The position numbers and the translations under genes are program-made. A model generated the notes under the pieces. The model made no database searches, was not told the origin of the DNA, and saw nothing but the letters and a program-made list of their open reading frames with translations. Positions 7,726 through 16,789 of a stretch of DNA of 64,000 nt are shown here, piece after piece; position 1 is the first letter of the stretch; each line of letters starts with the position of its first letter. Origin of the DNA: Bacillota bacterium (GTDB lineage: Bacteria; Bacillota; Bacilli; Paenibacillales; NBRC-103111); NCBI GenBank assembly GCA_023393235.1, contig JAEWMH010000131.1:5258-69257 (forward strand), given 5' to 3'.

Positions 7726-8619
7726 ATGAAAAAAGTCAGAAAAGCCATTATTCCTGCTGCCGGTTTGGGAACCCGTTTCTTGCCGGCTACCAAAGCCATG
7801 CCCAAGGAAATGCTGCCCATCATCGACAAACCCACGATTCAATACATCGTGGAAGAAGCGGTCGCCTCCGGCATCGAGGATATCATCATTGTAACCGGAA
7901 AAGGCAAACGTGCCATCGAGGATCATTTTGACCATGCCTTCGAGTTGGAGAGCACACTTGTTGAAAAAGGCAAGCTGAAGCTGCTGGAGGAGGTACAGCG
8001 TTCCTCCAAGGTGGATATCCACTATATCCGCCAAAAGGAGCCTAAGGGACTGGGCCACGCCGTCTGGTGCGCCCGGCGCTTCATCGGGGATGAGCCGTTC
8101 GCCGTGTTATTGGGAGACGATATTGTCAGCGGAGAACAACCCTGCACCAAGCAGCTGATCAGCCAATATGAAAAAACCGGCTGCTCGGTCATCGGCGTCC
8201 AGCCGGTATCCGATCAGGAAACCCAGCGTTACGGCATAGTAGACCCGATTATGAAGGACGGCCTGCTGTATCAGGTCCGGAATTTTGTAGAGAAGCCGCC
8301 TTTTGGTACGGCCCCCTCCAATCTGGCGATTATGGGACGTTATGTGCTCACACCGGAGATTTTTGATTTCCTGGATCTTCAGGAAAAAGGGGCGGGCGGC
8401 GAAATTCAGCTCACGGACGCCATTCAGAAGCTGAATGATGCACAGAAGGTATTCGCGTATCATTTCCAAGGCAAACGTTATGATGTGGGCGAGAAGCTGG
8501 GCTTTATCCTGACGACGCTGGAATTTGCCCTATGCAATCCGGAGCTGCGCCAGCCGCTGATGCAGGAGCTGGAGCGGATGGTCAATACCAAAGAATTTAT
8601 GCCGCGTGTGATCGGTTAA
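7726..8619 (+). CDS. galU: UTP-glucose-1-phosphate uridylyltransferase
   Basis: 297 residues, full length for GalU/GtaB. It makes UDP-glucose from UTP and glucose-1-phosphate in the cytoplasm. The N-terminus has the nucleotide-binding signature KAIIPAAGLGTRFLPATKAMPKEMLP; VTGKGKRAIEDHFD, LLGDDIV and FVEKP follow in the family order. AAGGAGG lies seven bases before ATG 7726. UDP-glucose feeds both the priming transferase and the UDP-glucose dehydrogenase further down the operon. Confidence 0.95.
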   Translation: MKKVRKAIIPAAGLGTRFLPATKAMPKEMLPIIDKPTIQYIVEEAVASGIEDIIIVTGKGKRAIEDHFDHAFELESTLVEKGKLKLLEEVQRSSKVDIHYIRQKEPKGLGHAVWCARRFIGDEPFAVLLGDDIVSGEQPCTKQLISQYEKTGCSVIGVQPVSDQETQRYGIVDPIMKDGLLYQVRNFVEKPPFGTAPSNLAIMGRYVLTPEIFDFLDLQEKGAGGEIQLTDAIQKLNDAQKVFAYHFQGKRYDVGEKLGFILTTLEFALCNPELRQPLMQELERMVNTKEFMPRVIG

Positions 8620-8635
8620 AAAGGAGTGTGGAATC

Positions 8636-9328
8636 ATGCCTAATTATTCATTCGATGGACAGGCGCTGCCATCCCGGGCTGTATATTCCGATACAGCCGC
8701 ATCGGTCAATCCCAACGAACGCAAGCTGTATCTGGCAACCAAAAGGCTGCTGGATTTTTTCGGCGCGCTCGCCGGGTTGTTGCTGTTGACCCCGTTGTTC
8801 GCAATTGTGGCGGCTCTCATCAAGCTTGAAGATCCCAAAGGCTCCGTCTTCTTCAAGCAAGTTCGGGTGGGCAAGGACGGCAGGGAATTCCACATGTATA
8901 AATTCCGCTCGATGATAGCCAATGCGGAAGCGCTGCTCGATGAGCTGCTGGATCAGAATGAAGTGGGCGGCGCCATGTTCAAAATGAAGAATGACCCCCG
9001 GGTTACCCGGATCGGACGCTTCATCCGCAAAACCAGCATCGATGAGCTGCCCCAGCTGTGGAACGTGCTGCGGGGAGAAATGAGCCTGGTTGGGCCGCGG
9101 CCTTCCCTTCCCCGTGAAGTGGAGGAATACTCCCACTTTGACCGCCAGCGTCTATTGGTTACACCGGGCTGCACCGGCCTGTGGCAGGTGAGCGGACGTA
9201 ACAGCCTCTCCTTCGACGAGATGGTGGAGCTGGACCTTCATTATATAGAGAAGCGCAGCTTCTTCTATGATGTGAAGCTGATCATCCGCACGGTCAAGAT
9301 CATGATCGCGCCGAACAGCGCGTACTAA
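8636..9328 (+). CDS. Priming phosphoglycosyltransferase (bacterial sugar transferase)
   Basis: 230 residues with one membrane segment near residues 37-60, followed by the cytoplasmic catalytic domain. Family motifs are complete: KLEDPKGSVFFKQVRVGKDG, MYKFRSM, DELPQLWNVLRGEMSLVGPRP and PGCTGLWQVSGR. Such monotopic enzymes put the first sugar-1-phosphate on undecaprenyl phosphate. It is the short form without the extra N-terminal helices of WbaP. It lies 16 bases after galU. The sugar may be glucose or galactose; sequence alone does not decide. Confidence 0.92.
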   Translation: MPNYSFDGQALPSRAVYSDTAASVNPNERKLYLATKRLLDFFGALAGLLLLTPLFAIVAALIKLEDPKGSVFFKQVRVGKDGREFHMYKFRSMIANAEALLDELLDQNEVGGAMFKMKNDPRVTRIGRFIRKTSIDELPQLWNVLRGEMSLVGPRPSLPREVEEYSHFDRQRLLVTPGCTGLWQVSGRNSLSFDEMVELDLHYIEKRSFFYDVKLIIRTVKIMIAPNSAY

Positions 9329-9334
9329 AATTAT

Positions 9335-9392
9335 CCCCCAAAAGTGAAGCGAAGCTCTGAAGCTTAATCCGATACCTTTCGGGGGAGCCCCC
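9335..9392 (+). repeat. 59-bp-class GC-framed palindromic element, copy 1
   Basis: Begins CCCCCAAAAGTGAAG, has GCTCTGAAGCTTAATCCGAT in the middle, and ends ACCTTTCGGGGGAGCCCCC. The ends can pair (ten pairs, one mismatch), and the last 12 bases GGGGGAGCCCCC are nearly self-complementary. Two more copies lie at 19139-19197 (inverted) and 62372-62430. Confidence 0.85.
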
Positions 9393-9431
9393 AGATAAGC
9401 CATGAAAAATTAAACGTTGGGAGCGTTAAGC

Positions 9432-10772
9432 ATGAATATTTCGGTAATCGGCACAGGATATGTGGGATTGACCACAGGGGTGGCCCTGGCCCACTTGGGG
9501 CATAAGGTTGTGTGTGCGGATATTGATGAAGCCAAGGTAGAGCTCTTGAACAAGGGCATACCGCCGATCTACGAGCCCGATTTGGAGGAGCTGATGGCCA
9601 AGTCCCGCTCCCGTTTGACCTTCACCACCTCCTACCGGGAAGCCATATTGGAATCGGATGTGGTTTTTATTGCCGTGGGGACACCGGCCAATGCCGACGG
9701 TTCTCCCAACCTGACTTATTTGCACGAGGCCTTCGACAATGTGCTGAAGACCCTGGCACACAAGGCCACCCCGACGCTTCTGGTCAACAAAAGCACTGTC
9801 CCCGTAGGAACGGCGGACCGCTTTATGGACGAAATCCGCAGAAGAGGGATGGGGCAGGTAGTGGATATCGCCTCCAACCCCGAGTTCCTGCGGCAGGGGC
9901 GGGCCGTATATGACACGCTCCATCCCGAACGGATTGTGGCCGGGGGCAGCGAACGGGCGGCCCGCATTCTCCAAAGCGTCTACAAACCGCTTCTGGATCA
10001 GGAGAAGATCCCCTTCCTGCATGTGGACCTGCGGAGCGCGGAACTGGCCAAATATGCGGCCAACGCCTTCCTGGCCATGAAAATTTCCTTCATTAATGAA
10101 ATGGCCAATGTCTGCGATTGTGTAGGGGCGGATGTGCTGAAGATCGCCGAGGTCATCGGCTCCGACCACCGGATCGGGCCGGCCTTCCTGAATGCCGGCA
10201 TTGGCTACGGCGGCAGCTGCTTCCCCAAGGACACACGGGCACTGCAGTACATCGCCGATACCAGCGGCTACAACTTCAAGCTGCTGTCCGCCGTGATCGA
10301 GGTGAATAACGACCAGCGGTACATGATGGTCCAGAAGCTGCGCCGGGAGCTGGGAGAGCTTGCCGGCAGCAAGATCGCGGTGCTGGGGCTGACCTTCAAA
10401 CCCGCCACCGACGACCTGCGGGAGGCGCCCAGCATTCCCGTTATCCAAGAGCTGCTGGCCTTGGGCGCGCAGGTCTGGGTCCATGATCCCATAGCCATGG
10501 AGAAGGCCAAGGAGCTTTTGCCGGCGGGCGTCCACTTTGCAAAGGATTGCGAAGAATGCCTCCAGGATGCGGAGGCGGCCCTTCTGGTCACGGAGTGGCC
10601 GGAATATCTGCGCACCGTTCCAGCCGCAGCGCCTGGGCTGATGAAGCGGCCGCTGCTCATTGACGGGCGCAACGCCATCCCCGAAAATGCCCGGGCCGGG
10701 CTGGACTACCACGGCATCGGCATTCCCGGCACCTCCCGCAAGGAAGAGGGGCCCGTTACACTGAAATTCTAA
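9432..10772 (+). CDS. UDP-glucose 6-dehydrogenase
   Basis: 446 residues. NISVIGTGYVGL is the NAD-binding motif at the N-terminus. The central GIGYGGSCFPKDTRAL contains the catalytic cysteine (Cys263), and LTFKPATDDLREAPS marks the UDP-binding C-terminal domain. It oxidises UDP-glucose to UDP-glucuronate with two NAD. ATG 9432 is chosen because the upstream TTG at 9417 lacks a ribosome binding site; GGGAG lies about ten bases before 9432. Together with GalU it predicts glucuronic acid, and so negative charge, in the polymer. Confidence 0.95.
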   Translation: MNISVIGTGYVGLTTGVALAHLGHKVVCADIDEAKVELLNKGIPPIYEPDLEELMAKSRSRLTFTTSYREAILESDVVFIAVGTPANADGSPNLTYLHEAFDNVLKTLAHKATPTLLVNKSTVPVGTADRFMDEIRRRGMGQVVDIASNPEFLRQGRAVYDTLHPERIVAGGSERAARILQSVYKPLLDQEKIPFLHVDLRSAELAKYAANAFLAMKISFINEMANVCDCVGADVLKIAEVIGSDHRIGPAFLNAGIGYGGSCFPKDTRALQYIADTSGYNFKLLSAVIEVNNDQRYMMVQKLRRELGELAGSKIAVLGLTFKPATDDLREAPSIPVIQELLALGAQVWVHDPIAMEKAKELLPAGVHFAKDCEECLQDAEAALLVTEWPEYLRTVPAAAPGLMKRPLLIDGRNAIPENARAGLDYHGIGIPGTSRKEEGPVTLKF

Positions 10773-10797
10773 CTTGAATCTGGAGAGTGTCTAGCCT

Positions 10798-11844
10798 ATG
10801 AGCACAATCGTTCCATTAAAAATAGCGGTTGTGGCTTTTGAGCTCCCCCGGGTGAACCAAAAAACCGGGGGGGTCAGCCACTTCAACCACCGGCTGTGCA
10901 GCGCCCTTTCGGAGATGGGGCATGATGTCACAGCCTTTACCTCCCAGCCCACCATTCCGGGTGTGGATTACAAGACCATTATCGTGGAAGGGGCGGGTGA
11001 GGAGGAAAAGGGCAGATTCTACCGGTATTATGTGGCTCCGCTCAAGAGCCGGAAGCTGGACTTCCGCCCATACGACCTGGTGCTCTCCAGCGGCGACGAT
11101 TGGGCCATGAAGCGCAGCGGCGCCAAGTGGCTCCGCATCATGCACGGCAGCGCCCTCAGGGAAATGCAGCATAACAAAAGACTGGTTCGCAAGGTGAACC
11201 TGTCTTTTTTGTATCTGCTGGAGCTGCTCTCCTCCCTGCGGTCCGATGCCACGCTGTTTAACTCCGCAGACACCCGCAAGCTGTATCCCACCCGCTCCTC
11301 CGACAAAATCGTGCATTTGCCGGTGGACCGCCGGATTTTCCATCCCGGTCCGAAGGAAGAGGCTCCGACGATCCTCTTCGTCGGCGGACTGGACAGCCGC
11401 AAGCGGGGCAGATGGCTGCTGGAGCTGTTCAATACCGTCATCAAACCCCAAGTTCCGGAGGCCCAGCTGTGGATGGTCAGCGAAAAAGGACCTGATTCGG
11501 AAGGTGTCACCTATTACAAGAACCTGGGTATTGAAGAGCTGGCCGGTCTATACCGCAGAGCCCATGTATTCAGCATGCCCTCCACTTACGAAGGCTTCGG
11601 TATCCCTTATCTGGAAGCAATGGCAAGCGGCACTTTTGTGGTTACCACCCCCAACCCGGGTGCCAATGAAATACTCCAGCATGGCAGGTTCGGCAATATC
11701 GTGCAGGACCACCAGCTGGCCGATAATCTGACCGGCGCTCTCTTGAATCCCCAAGCTCACCAGGAGATGGTGGAGGCGGCTTTGGAATGGGCGGATGACC
11801 ATTCCTGGCCGGCCATTATCCGCCAGTATCTGGCCTATGTTTGA
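10798..11844 (+). CDS. Glycosyltransferase family 4 (GT-B fold)
   Basis: 348 residues, no membrane helix. The N-terminal domain has a glycine-rich loop NQKTGGVSHFNHRL. The C-terminal nucleotide-sugar domain begins ILFVGGLDSRKRG and carries the E-x7-E motif EGFGIPYLE near residue 264. This is the family 4 retaining GT-B pattern. It adds one sugar to the lipid-linked repeat unit on the cytoplasmic face; donor and linkage cannot be read from sequence. Its end overlaps the start of the polymerase gene by eight bases. Confidence 0.88.
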   Translation: MSTIVPLKIAVVAFELPRVNQKTGGVSHFNHRLCSALSEMGHDVTAFTSQPTIPGVDYKTIIVEGAGEEEKGRFYRYYVAPLKSRKLDFRPYDLVLSSGDDWAMKRSGAKWLRIMHGSALREMQHNKRLVRKVNLSFLYLLELLSSLRSDATLFNSADTRKLYPTRSSDKIVHLPVDRRIFHPGPKEEAPTILFVGGLDSRKRGRWLLELFNTVIKPQVPEAQLWMVSEKGPDSEGVTYYKNLGIEELAGLYRRAHVFSMPSTYEGFGIPYLEAMASGTFVVTTPNPGANEILQHGRFGNIVQDHQLADNLTGALLNPQAHQEMVEAALEWADDHSWPAIIRQYLAYV

Positions 11845-13342
11845 CAATCCGATTTTCAATTTGGGGGTACGGTTTTGGGATGTAGTGACGGACCGCTTAG
11901 GGTTAATGATGAACTGGCTGCAGCGGCAGGTTTGGCTGCGCAATCTAATTATGACGGCCATTATGCTGGGCGGCTGCTTATACCTGGGGAAGTATGCTTC
12001 CTTCAACAAAACCATGGTGGTTCAGCTCATCGGCCTCACCGCATTTTTGCTGCCGGCGTTCCTCTTGGCTTTGGCGAAGGGCAACGGGCTTCTTATTTAC
12101 ATCAGCCTTATGTGGGCGGTAGCACCGGAAATCAGGCGTCTGGCTGACTATTATATGGGCTATTATCATGCCGTATCCTTAATCAGCCTGCTGCCGCTCT
12201 TGACCACAGGCATGCTGCTCCTGAGAATCCTGAATAAAGGGATTCCGGAGAACAAGCCTGTCCGCTCCATGATCGCCACCTTCCTGATCCCATTCGGTTA
12301 TGCGGCGGTTATCGGCATTATCATCAACCAGGCGGCGGGTATGTACACCGTGCTGACTGCGGTGGCACCTTTATGCATCTTCATTTATCTGATCTGCCAT
12401 CCCCTCAAAAGAGAGGAAAAGGACCGCTTCATGGCCATGTACGCCACACTGGCGGTGCTGCTCTCCATTTACGGCTGGATTCAGTACATCTATCTTCCGC
12501 CCTGGGATCTCATGTGGATGTACGGAGCCAAGATGATCTCGCTGGGCAAGCCGGCTCCCATGCAGTTCCGGGTGTTCTCCACCATGAACTCGACAGGGCC
12601 GCTGGCCATCTTCCTGATCTCGGCTCTCATTCCCATGGTGGTCAACCGCAAATGGCGGGGGCCTTTTGGGCTGCTGGGTATTCTCATCGTGCTCTCCACC
12701 CTGGGCACCACGCTGGTCCGCTCGGCTTGGGTGACCCTGATTGTGGGCATTCTGGTGTATGTGCTTTTGGCCAAAAGCGCAAGCCGCCTGAAAATCATCC
12801 TTACCCTGACAGCCGTATCGGCTGCTGCCATGCTGGCATTGCCGCTTCTGCCCAATTCGGAGCAGCTGACGGACCGGGTGGGAACTTTGGGGAATCTGGA
12901 GGAGGACGGCTCCTTCAACGCCCGCATCGGGCTGGCGCTCCATGCGGTGCCGGAGATCCTAAAGCAGCCCTTCGGCATGGGCTTCGGCAGTATCGGCCAA
13001 AGCTCCAGCAAGCTCGGGGATGGGGAGGGTTTCGCAGGCCTCGGTTCAGTAGACAACGGGTATCTGGGAACCTTCGCCACCTACGGCTTGATCGGGGGGC
13101 TGTTGTTCTTCCGGGCCGTACTGCTTTATTACCGGCGGATCCGGTCGATACCGCAGGAGGATAATCCATATGTGCCTCTTGCGCTGTCCACGATCCTCCA
13201 GCTGATGGTGGCATTCTTCTTCGGAGGAGGGCTCGAGGGATTAAGCGCCGTGATCTTCTGGCTATTCACCGGCTTGGCCTTTATGCCGCCGCAGGAAGAA
13301 CCAGCTCCCCAAGGTGAGGGGAACGCCCAACTCACTTCTTAG
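11837..13342 (+). CDS. Wzy/O-antigen-ligase-like membrane polymerase
   Basis: 501 residues with about ten to twelve hydrophobic helices. The segment after LSTLGTTLVRSAWVTLIVGI and the large outer loop (about 12860-13070) resemble the O-antigen ligase/polymerase family. It would join flipped repeat units outside the membrane. ATG 11837 is chosen because it overlaps the end of the previous gene. The long hydrophilic loop before the last helices carries GFGSIGQSSSKLGDGEG. It is the only polymerase candidate in the operon. Confidence 0.82.
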   Translation: MFDNPIFNLGVRFWDVVTDRLGLMMNWLQRQVWLRNLIMTAIMLGGCLYLGKYASFNKTMVVQLIGLTAFLLPAFLLALAKGNGLLIYISLMWAVAPEIRRLADYYMGYYHAVSLISLLPLLTTGMLLLRILNKGIPENKPVRSMIATFLIPFGYAAVIGIIINQAAGMYTVLTAVAPLCIFIYLICHPLKREEKDRFMAMYATLAVLLSIYGWIQYIYLPPWDLMWMYGAKMISLGKPAPMQFRVFSTMNSTGPLAIFLISALIPMVVNRKWRGPFGLLGILIVLSTLGTTLVRSAWVTLIVGILVYVLLAKSASRLKIILTLTAVSAAAMLALPLLPNSEQLTDRVGTLGNLEEDGSFNARIGLALHAVPEILKQPFGMGFGSIGQSSSKLGDGEGFAGLGSVDNGYLGTFATYGLIGGLLFFRAVLLYYRRIRSIPQEDNPYVPLALSTILQLMVAFFFGGGLEGLSAVIFWLFTGLAFMPPQEEPAPQGEGNAQLTS

Positions 13343-13360
13343 GATAAAGGAGACGTCCAT

Positions 13361-14479
13361 ATGTCGGGAAAACGGATTGTTGTAGTCAACCACGTAGCGG
13401 AGCTGGGAGGCGCCGAACGGGTGCTGATGGATATGCTGGCCCATCTGGACAAGGAGAAGTTCCAGGTGGAAATGATCTTCCTGTCGGAGGGCAGACTGGT
13501 GGAGGCGGCCAAGGGATTTGGCTGTAATGTCCATGTGGTCAATTCCGGTCGCATCCGCAGCCCCAGGGAATATTGGAAAACCATCTCCTTCATCCGCCGG
13601 GTGATCCGCCAGTCGGGAGCGCAGATGGTGGTGAGCTGGGCGCCAAAGCCCCATTTTTACGGGGGAGTGGCTGCTATGCTGGAGGGCAAACCCAGCATCT
13701 GGTGGCAGCACGGGGTTCCCACGGGAACGCTCTTCGACAAGGTGGTCAGCCGGATTCCGGCGGAGGCCATCCTTTGTCCCTCCCAAAGCGTCCGGGACGC
13801 CCAGGCTTCGTTAAGCCCCAGGAAATACGTGGATGTCAATTATCCCGGCATCAACAAGGAGACGTTTTTCTATAGCAGCGAACTGCGGACAGCCATCCGC
13901 CGGGAATACCACATCCCGGAGGATGCTTTTGTGTTTGCCTTCATCGGCAGGCTGCAGCGCTGGAAACGGACTGACGTGGTGATCGAAGCCTTCAGGGAAG
14001 CATTGGCTGGACAACATGCACGCCTGCTGATTGTCGGAGGAGCGCAGTTCGGTGTGGAAAAGGATTATGAAGCCGGGCTGAAGGATCTGGTTGCCCGCAG
14101 CGGCCTGGAGGAGCAGGTCATCTTCGCCGGTCATCAGCATCAGGTGGAGCGGTTTATCTCCGCCAGCGATGCCGTGGTGCACAGCTCTCTGTTCGAGCCC
14201 TTCGGCATGGTTGTAGTGGAAGCGATGGCCGCAGGAAGGCCGGTCCTGGCTGTAGGCAAGGGTGGTCCCGCCGAAATTATCCGGCACGGGGTAGACGGTT
14301 ATCTCTACGACGGCAGCGCCGAGGAGCTGGCCCGTTATATGGCCGAGGTTTACGGAGACCGGAACCTGACCCGCAGGGTGGGCGATGAGGCGAAGAAAAC
14401 CATCGATTCCCGCTTTACCGCACGGATTATGGCGGACCGGTTCGCCCATGTTATGGAAGAGAGGATGGCCAACGGATAG
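13361..14479 (+). CDS. Glycosyltransferase family 4 (GT-B fold)
   Basis: 372 residues. Starts with VVVNHVAELGGAERVLMDML, the GG-x-E-R loop of the acceptor domain. The donor domain has FAFIGRLQRWKRTDVVIEAF and the E-x7-E motif EPFGMVVVE near residue 279. Cytoplasmic. AAGGAG lies nine bases before ATG 13361. The gene is spaced four bases from the flippase gene after it. Specific sugar unknown. Confidence 0.88.
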   Translation: MSGKRIVVVNHVAELGGAERVLMDMLAHLDKEKFQVEMIFLSEGRLVEAAKGFGCNVHVVNSGRIRSPREYWKTISFIRRVIRQSGAQMVVSWAPKPHFYGGVAAMLEGKPSIWWQHGVPTGTLFDKVVSRIPAEAILCPSQSVRDAQASLSPRKYVDVNYPGINKETFFYSSELRTAIRREYHIPEDAFVFAFIGRLQRWKRTDVVIEAFREALAGQHARLLIVGGAQFGVEKDYEAGLKDLVARSGLEEQVIFAGHQHQVERFISASDAVVHSSLFEPFGMVVVEAMAAGRPVLAVGKGGPAEIIRHGVDGYLYDGSAEELARYMAEVYGDRNLTRRVGDEAKKTIDSRFTARIMADRFAHVMEERMANG

Positions 14480-14482
14480 CCT

Positions 14483-15787
14483 ATGAAAAAATTATTCTTC
14501 TCCAGCTTCGCCGTCAACATTCTGGTGATGGCGCTAAATATGGGTACGGGTATTATCATGGCCCGTTATCTGGGCCCGTACGGGCGTGGCGAGCTGGCGA
14601 TGGCTACCCGCTGGGCGGTTCTGTTCGCCGGGCTGTCCACTCTGGGGCTTCCCGGTGCCATGATCTACCTGGGCAAAAACTTCAAGGAAAGGCAGCGTGA
14701 AATCTTCGGCGCTTTTCTGATGACGGGAGCCTTGGTAGGGCTGGCCGCCCTGGTCATCTGCCAGCTCCTGACTCTGGTGATTATGTCCGGCGAAACCCGG
14801 GAGATGATTCTGTTGGGACAACTGGCGCTGTTGGCCCTGCCCTTCGCAGTCATGACGGACGGTCTGATCGGCACCCTGCAGAGCTTCAACAGCTTCCGCA
14901 AGGTGCTGCTCACCCGGATCCTCAATCCCCTGGGCACACTGGCGGCCCTAGCCGGGCTGATTCTTACCGGTAATGTCACCGTGTTCAACATTATCCTGCT
15001 GAATGTCATCTGGGGAGCGGGCACCTTTTTCCTCATCATCTACTGGATCTTCAAGGTGATGAAGCCCAAGTTCACCCGGCTTTTTGCCAATGCGAAAATG
15101 CTCCTCCAATACGGTGTGAAGATCTACGCATCCTCACTGGTGCAGGTGTTCGGCGGAAGCTTCGACCAGATTCTGCTGTCGCTCACACTCAGCGCCTATG
15201 CGCTTGGCATCTACACCGTCGCCTCCAGCATCGGCAGTATTCTCCCCTCCATCCTGTACGGAGCCTTGAACGTATTCCTGGCGCCGCGCTTGATGGACTT
15301 CTCCGGGGAGCAGCGGAGGCGGGAGGTCAGCCGGATTCACGCCATCTTCTTCTACGGGACGGCGGTAGCTGCCGCTTGCGGCTGTCTGGTGCTGCCGTTT
15401 GTGATTCCGTTTATGTACGGGCAGGAGTTTTCCGAGGCGGTGCTATTGGGGATTATTCTGCTGCTCACATCGCCGGTGAAAATCGGCTACTCCATTCTGC
15501 TTAACTTTTTCGCGGCTGAGGGCAAGTTCAATGTGTTGAGCAAGACGGAAATCATCGGCCTGGTTACCGGCTTCGGGGCGCTGTTGATCCTGGTCCGTTT
15601 TACGGGTGCTGCGGGAGCGGCGTGGGCCTTGGGCACGGCCAACCTGGCCAAATGGGGTTATCTGATCGTCCAGGCCAAAAAGCTCAAGGTTCCGGTTGCC
15701 GGCTTGTTCCGGCTCCAGCCGGGAGAGGTGCTGGCACTCCTGCGCGGATTCCAGTTGAAGAAACCCTTGCCCAAGGTTCCCCAATGA
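14483..15787 (+). CDS. Wzx-like oligosaccharide flippase
   Basis: 434 residues, about twelve membrane helices, N-terminus KLFFSSFAVNILVMALNMGTGIIMARYLGPYGRGELAMA. The phrase ARYLGPYGRGELA is typical of the polysaccharide transporter (MATE/MVF superfamily) group. It would move the lipid-linked repeat unit across the membrane to the polymerase encoded two genes upstream. It follows the preceding glycosyltransferase by three bases. Function by family is sure; specificity for this repeat unit is inferred from linkage. Confidence 0.88.
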   Translation: MKKLFFSSFAVNILVMALNMGTGIIMARYLGPYGRGELAMATRWAVLFAGLSTLGLPGAMIYLGKNFKERQREIFGAFLMTGALVGLAALVICQLLTLVIMSGETREMILLGQLALLALPFAVMTDGLIGTLQSFNSFRKVLLTRILNPLGTLAALAGLILTGNVTVFNIILLNVIWGAGTFFLIIYWIFKVMKPKFTRLFANAKMLLQYGVKIYASSLVQVFGGSFDQILLSLTLSAYALGIYTVASSIGSILPSILYGALNVFLAPRLMDFSGEQRRREVSRIHAIFFYGTAVAAACGCLVLPFVIPFMYGQEFSEAVLLGIILLLTSPVKIGYSILLNFFAAEGKFNVLSKTEIIGLVTGFGALLILVRFTGAAGAAWALGTANLAKWGYLIVQAKKLKVPVAGLFRLQPGEVLALLRGFQLKKPLPKVPQ

Positions 15788-15814
15788 AATGGCTTATAAA
15801 GGATGGTAGATAGC

Positions 15815-16789
15815 ATGATGTTAACTGTGGTAATCCCTTCTTACAAACGTCCGCGGGAGCTGGCCAATTGCCTGGCGGGCATCGACGCCCAGGAGCGGCA
15901 GCCGGATGAAGTGATTGTGGTTTGCCGGGAGGAGGATGCCGGCACGCTGGAGTTTGTGGAACAGTGGGAGGCGGCTCCCGCAGGTTACATCAAGCGCCAT
16001 GTGCAGGTTTCCAAACCCGGCGTTATCCACGCGATGCAGACGGGAGTAGAGCATGCCTCCGGCGACATTGTCGCCTTCATCGATGATGACGCGGTGCCCT
16101 GGAAGGATTGGGCCGGGCGGCTGCTGGACTATTATCAGGACCCGGAGGTGGGCGGCGTCGGCGGGCGGGATATGATTGCCGGACAGGACCAGACCATCAA
16201 GAAGCCGGTGGTAGGCCGGGTCACCTGGTACGGCAAGCTCATCGGCAACCATGACCAGGGGTATGGCGGTGCCCGTGAGGTAGATGTGCTGAAGGGTGTG
16301 AATATGTCCTTCCGCACACCGCTGGTGAAATTCCCCGAATTTATGAAGGGAAAAGGGGCGCAGGTGCATTTTGAGGTGTTCCTGTGTTTGCGCATCCGGC
16401 GGCTGGGCTACAAGCTGATTTATGATCCGGAGCTGCGGGTGGATCATTACCCTGCGACCCGCCATGATATCGACCAGCGCAATGCCATTGTCCGGGATGC
16501 GGTGGCCAATGCCTCCTTTAATCTCAGCGTGGCGCTGCTGCATGGGCTGCCGGCTTACCGCCGTCCGGCACGGATCGCCTACGGGGTGCTGGTGGGAGAC
16601 CGCCGCATGCCGGGAGTGGCGCGGGTGCTCTACGGGGCCGCCAAGGGCGACCGGGCGGTGATGCAGACCTTCCTGCCCTCTATGAAAGGGCAGCTGGAGG
16701 GTGTGCTGTTTTACCTTCGCCATGCGGATACGGATGCAGATGCCCCATCCAGGCAGCAGCTTCAATTGAAGGAGGGTCAACGCACGTGA
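15815..16789 (+). CDS. Glycosyltransferase family 2 (GT-A fold)
   Basis: 324 residues from ATG 15815; an earlier ATG at 15803 directly abuts the AAAGGA site, so 15815 is preferred. The start LTVVIPSYKRPRELANCL and the metal-binding DXD-like FIDDDAVPW define a family 2 enzyme of GT-A fold, and GVNMSFRTPLV follows. It is the only GT-A enzyme in the operon; all the others are GT-B. Its last four bases overlap the GTG of the next gene. Confidence 0.85.
   Translation: MMLTVVIPSYKRPRELANCLAGIDAQERQPDEVIVVCREEDAGTLEFVEQWEAAPAGYIKRHVQVSKPGVIHAMQTGVEHASGDIVAFIDDDAVPWKDWAGRLLDYYQDPEVGGVGGRDMIAGQDQTIKKPVVGRVTWYGKLIGNHDQGYGGAREVDVLKGVNMSFRTPLVKFPEFMKGKGAQVHFEVFLCLRIRRLGYKLIYDPELRVDHYPATRHDIDQRNAIVRDAVANASFNLSVALLHGLPAYRRPARIAYGVLVGDRRMPGVARVLYGAAKGDRAVMQTFLPSMKGQLEGVLFYLRHADTDADAPSRQQLQLKEGQRT

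Noticed and set aside
9426..10712. 428-residue open frame on the - strand
   Set aside because: Antisense to UDP-glucose dehydrogenase, no recognisable domain.
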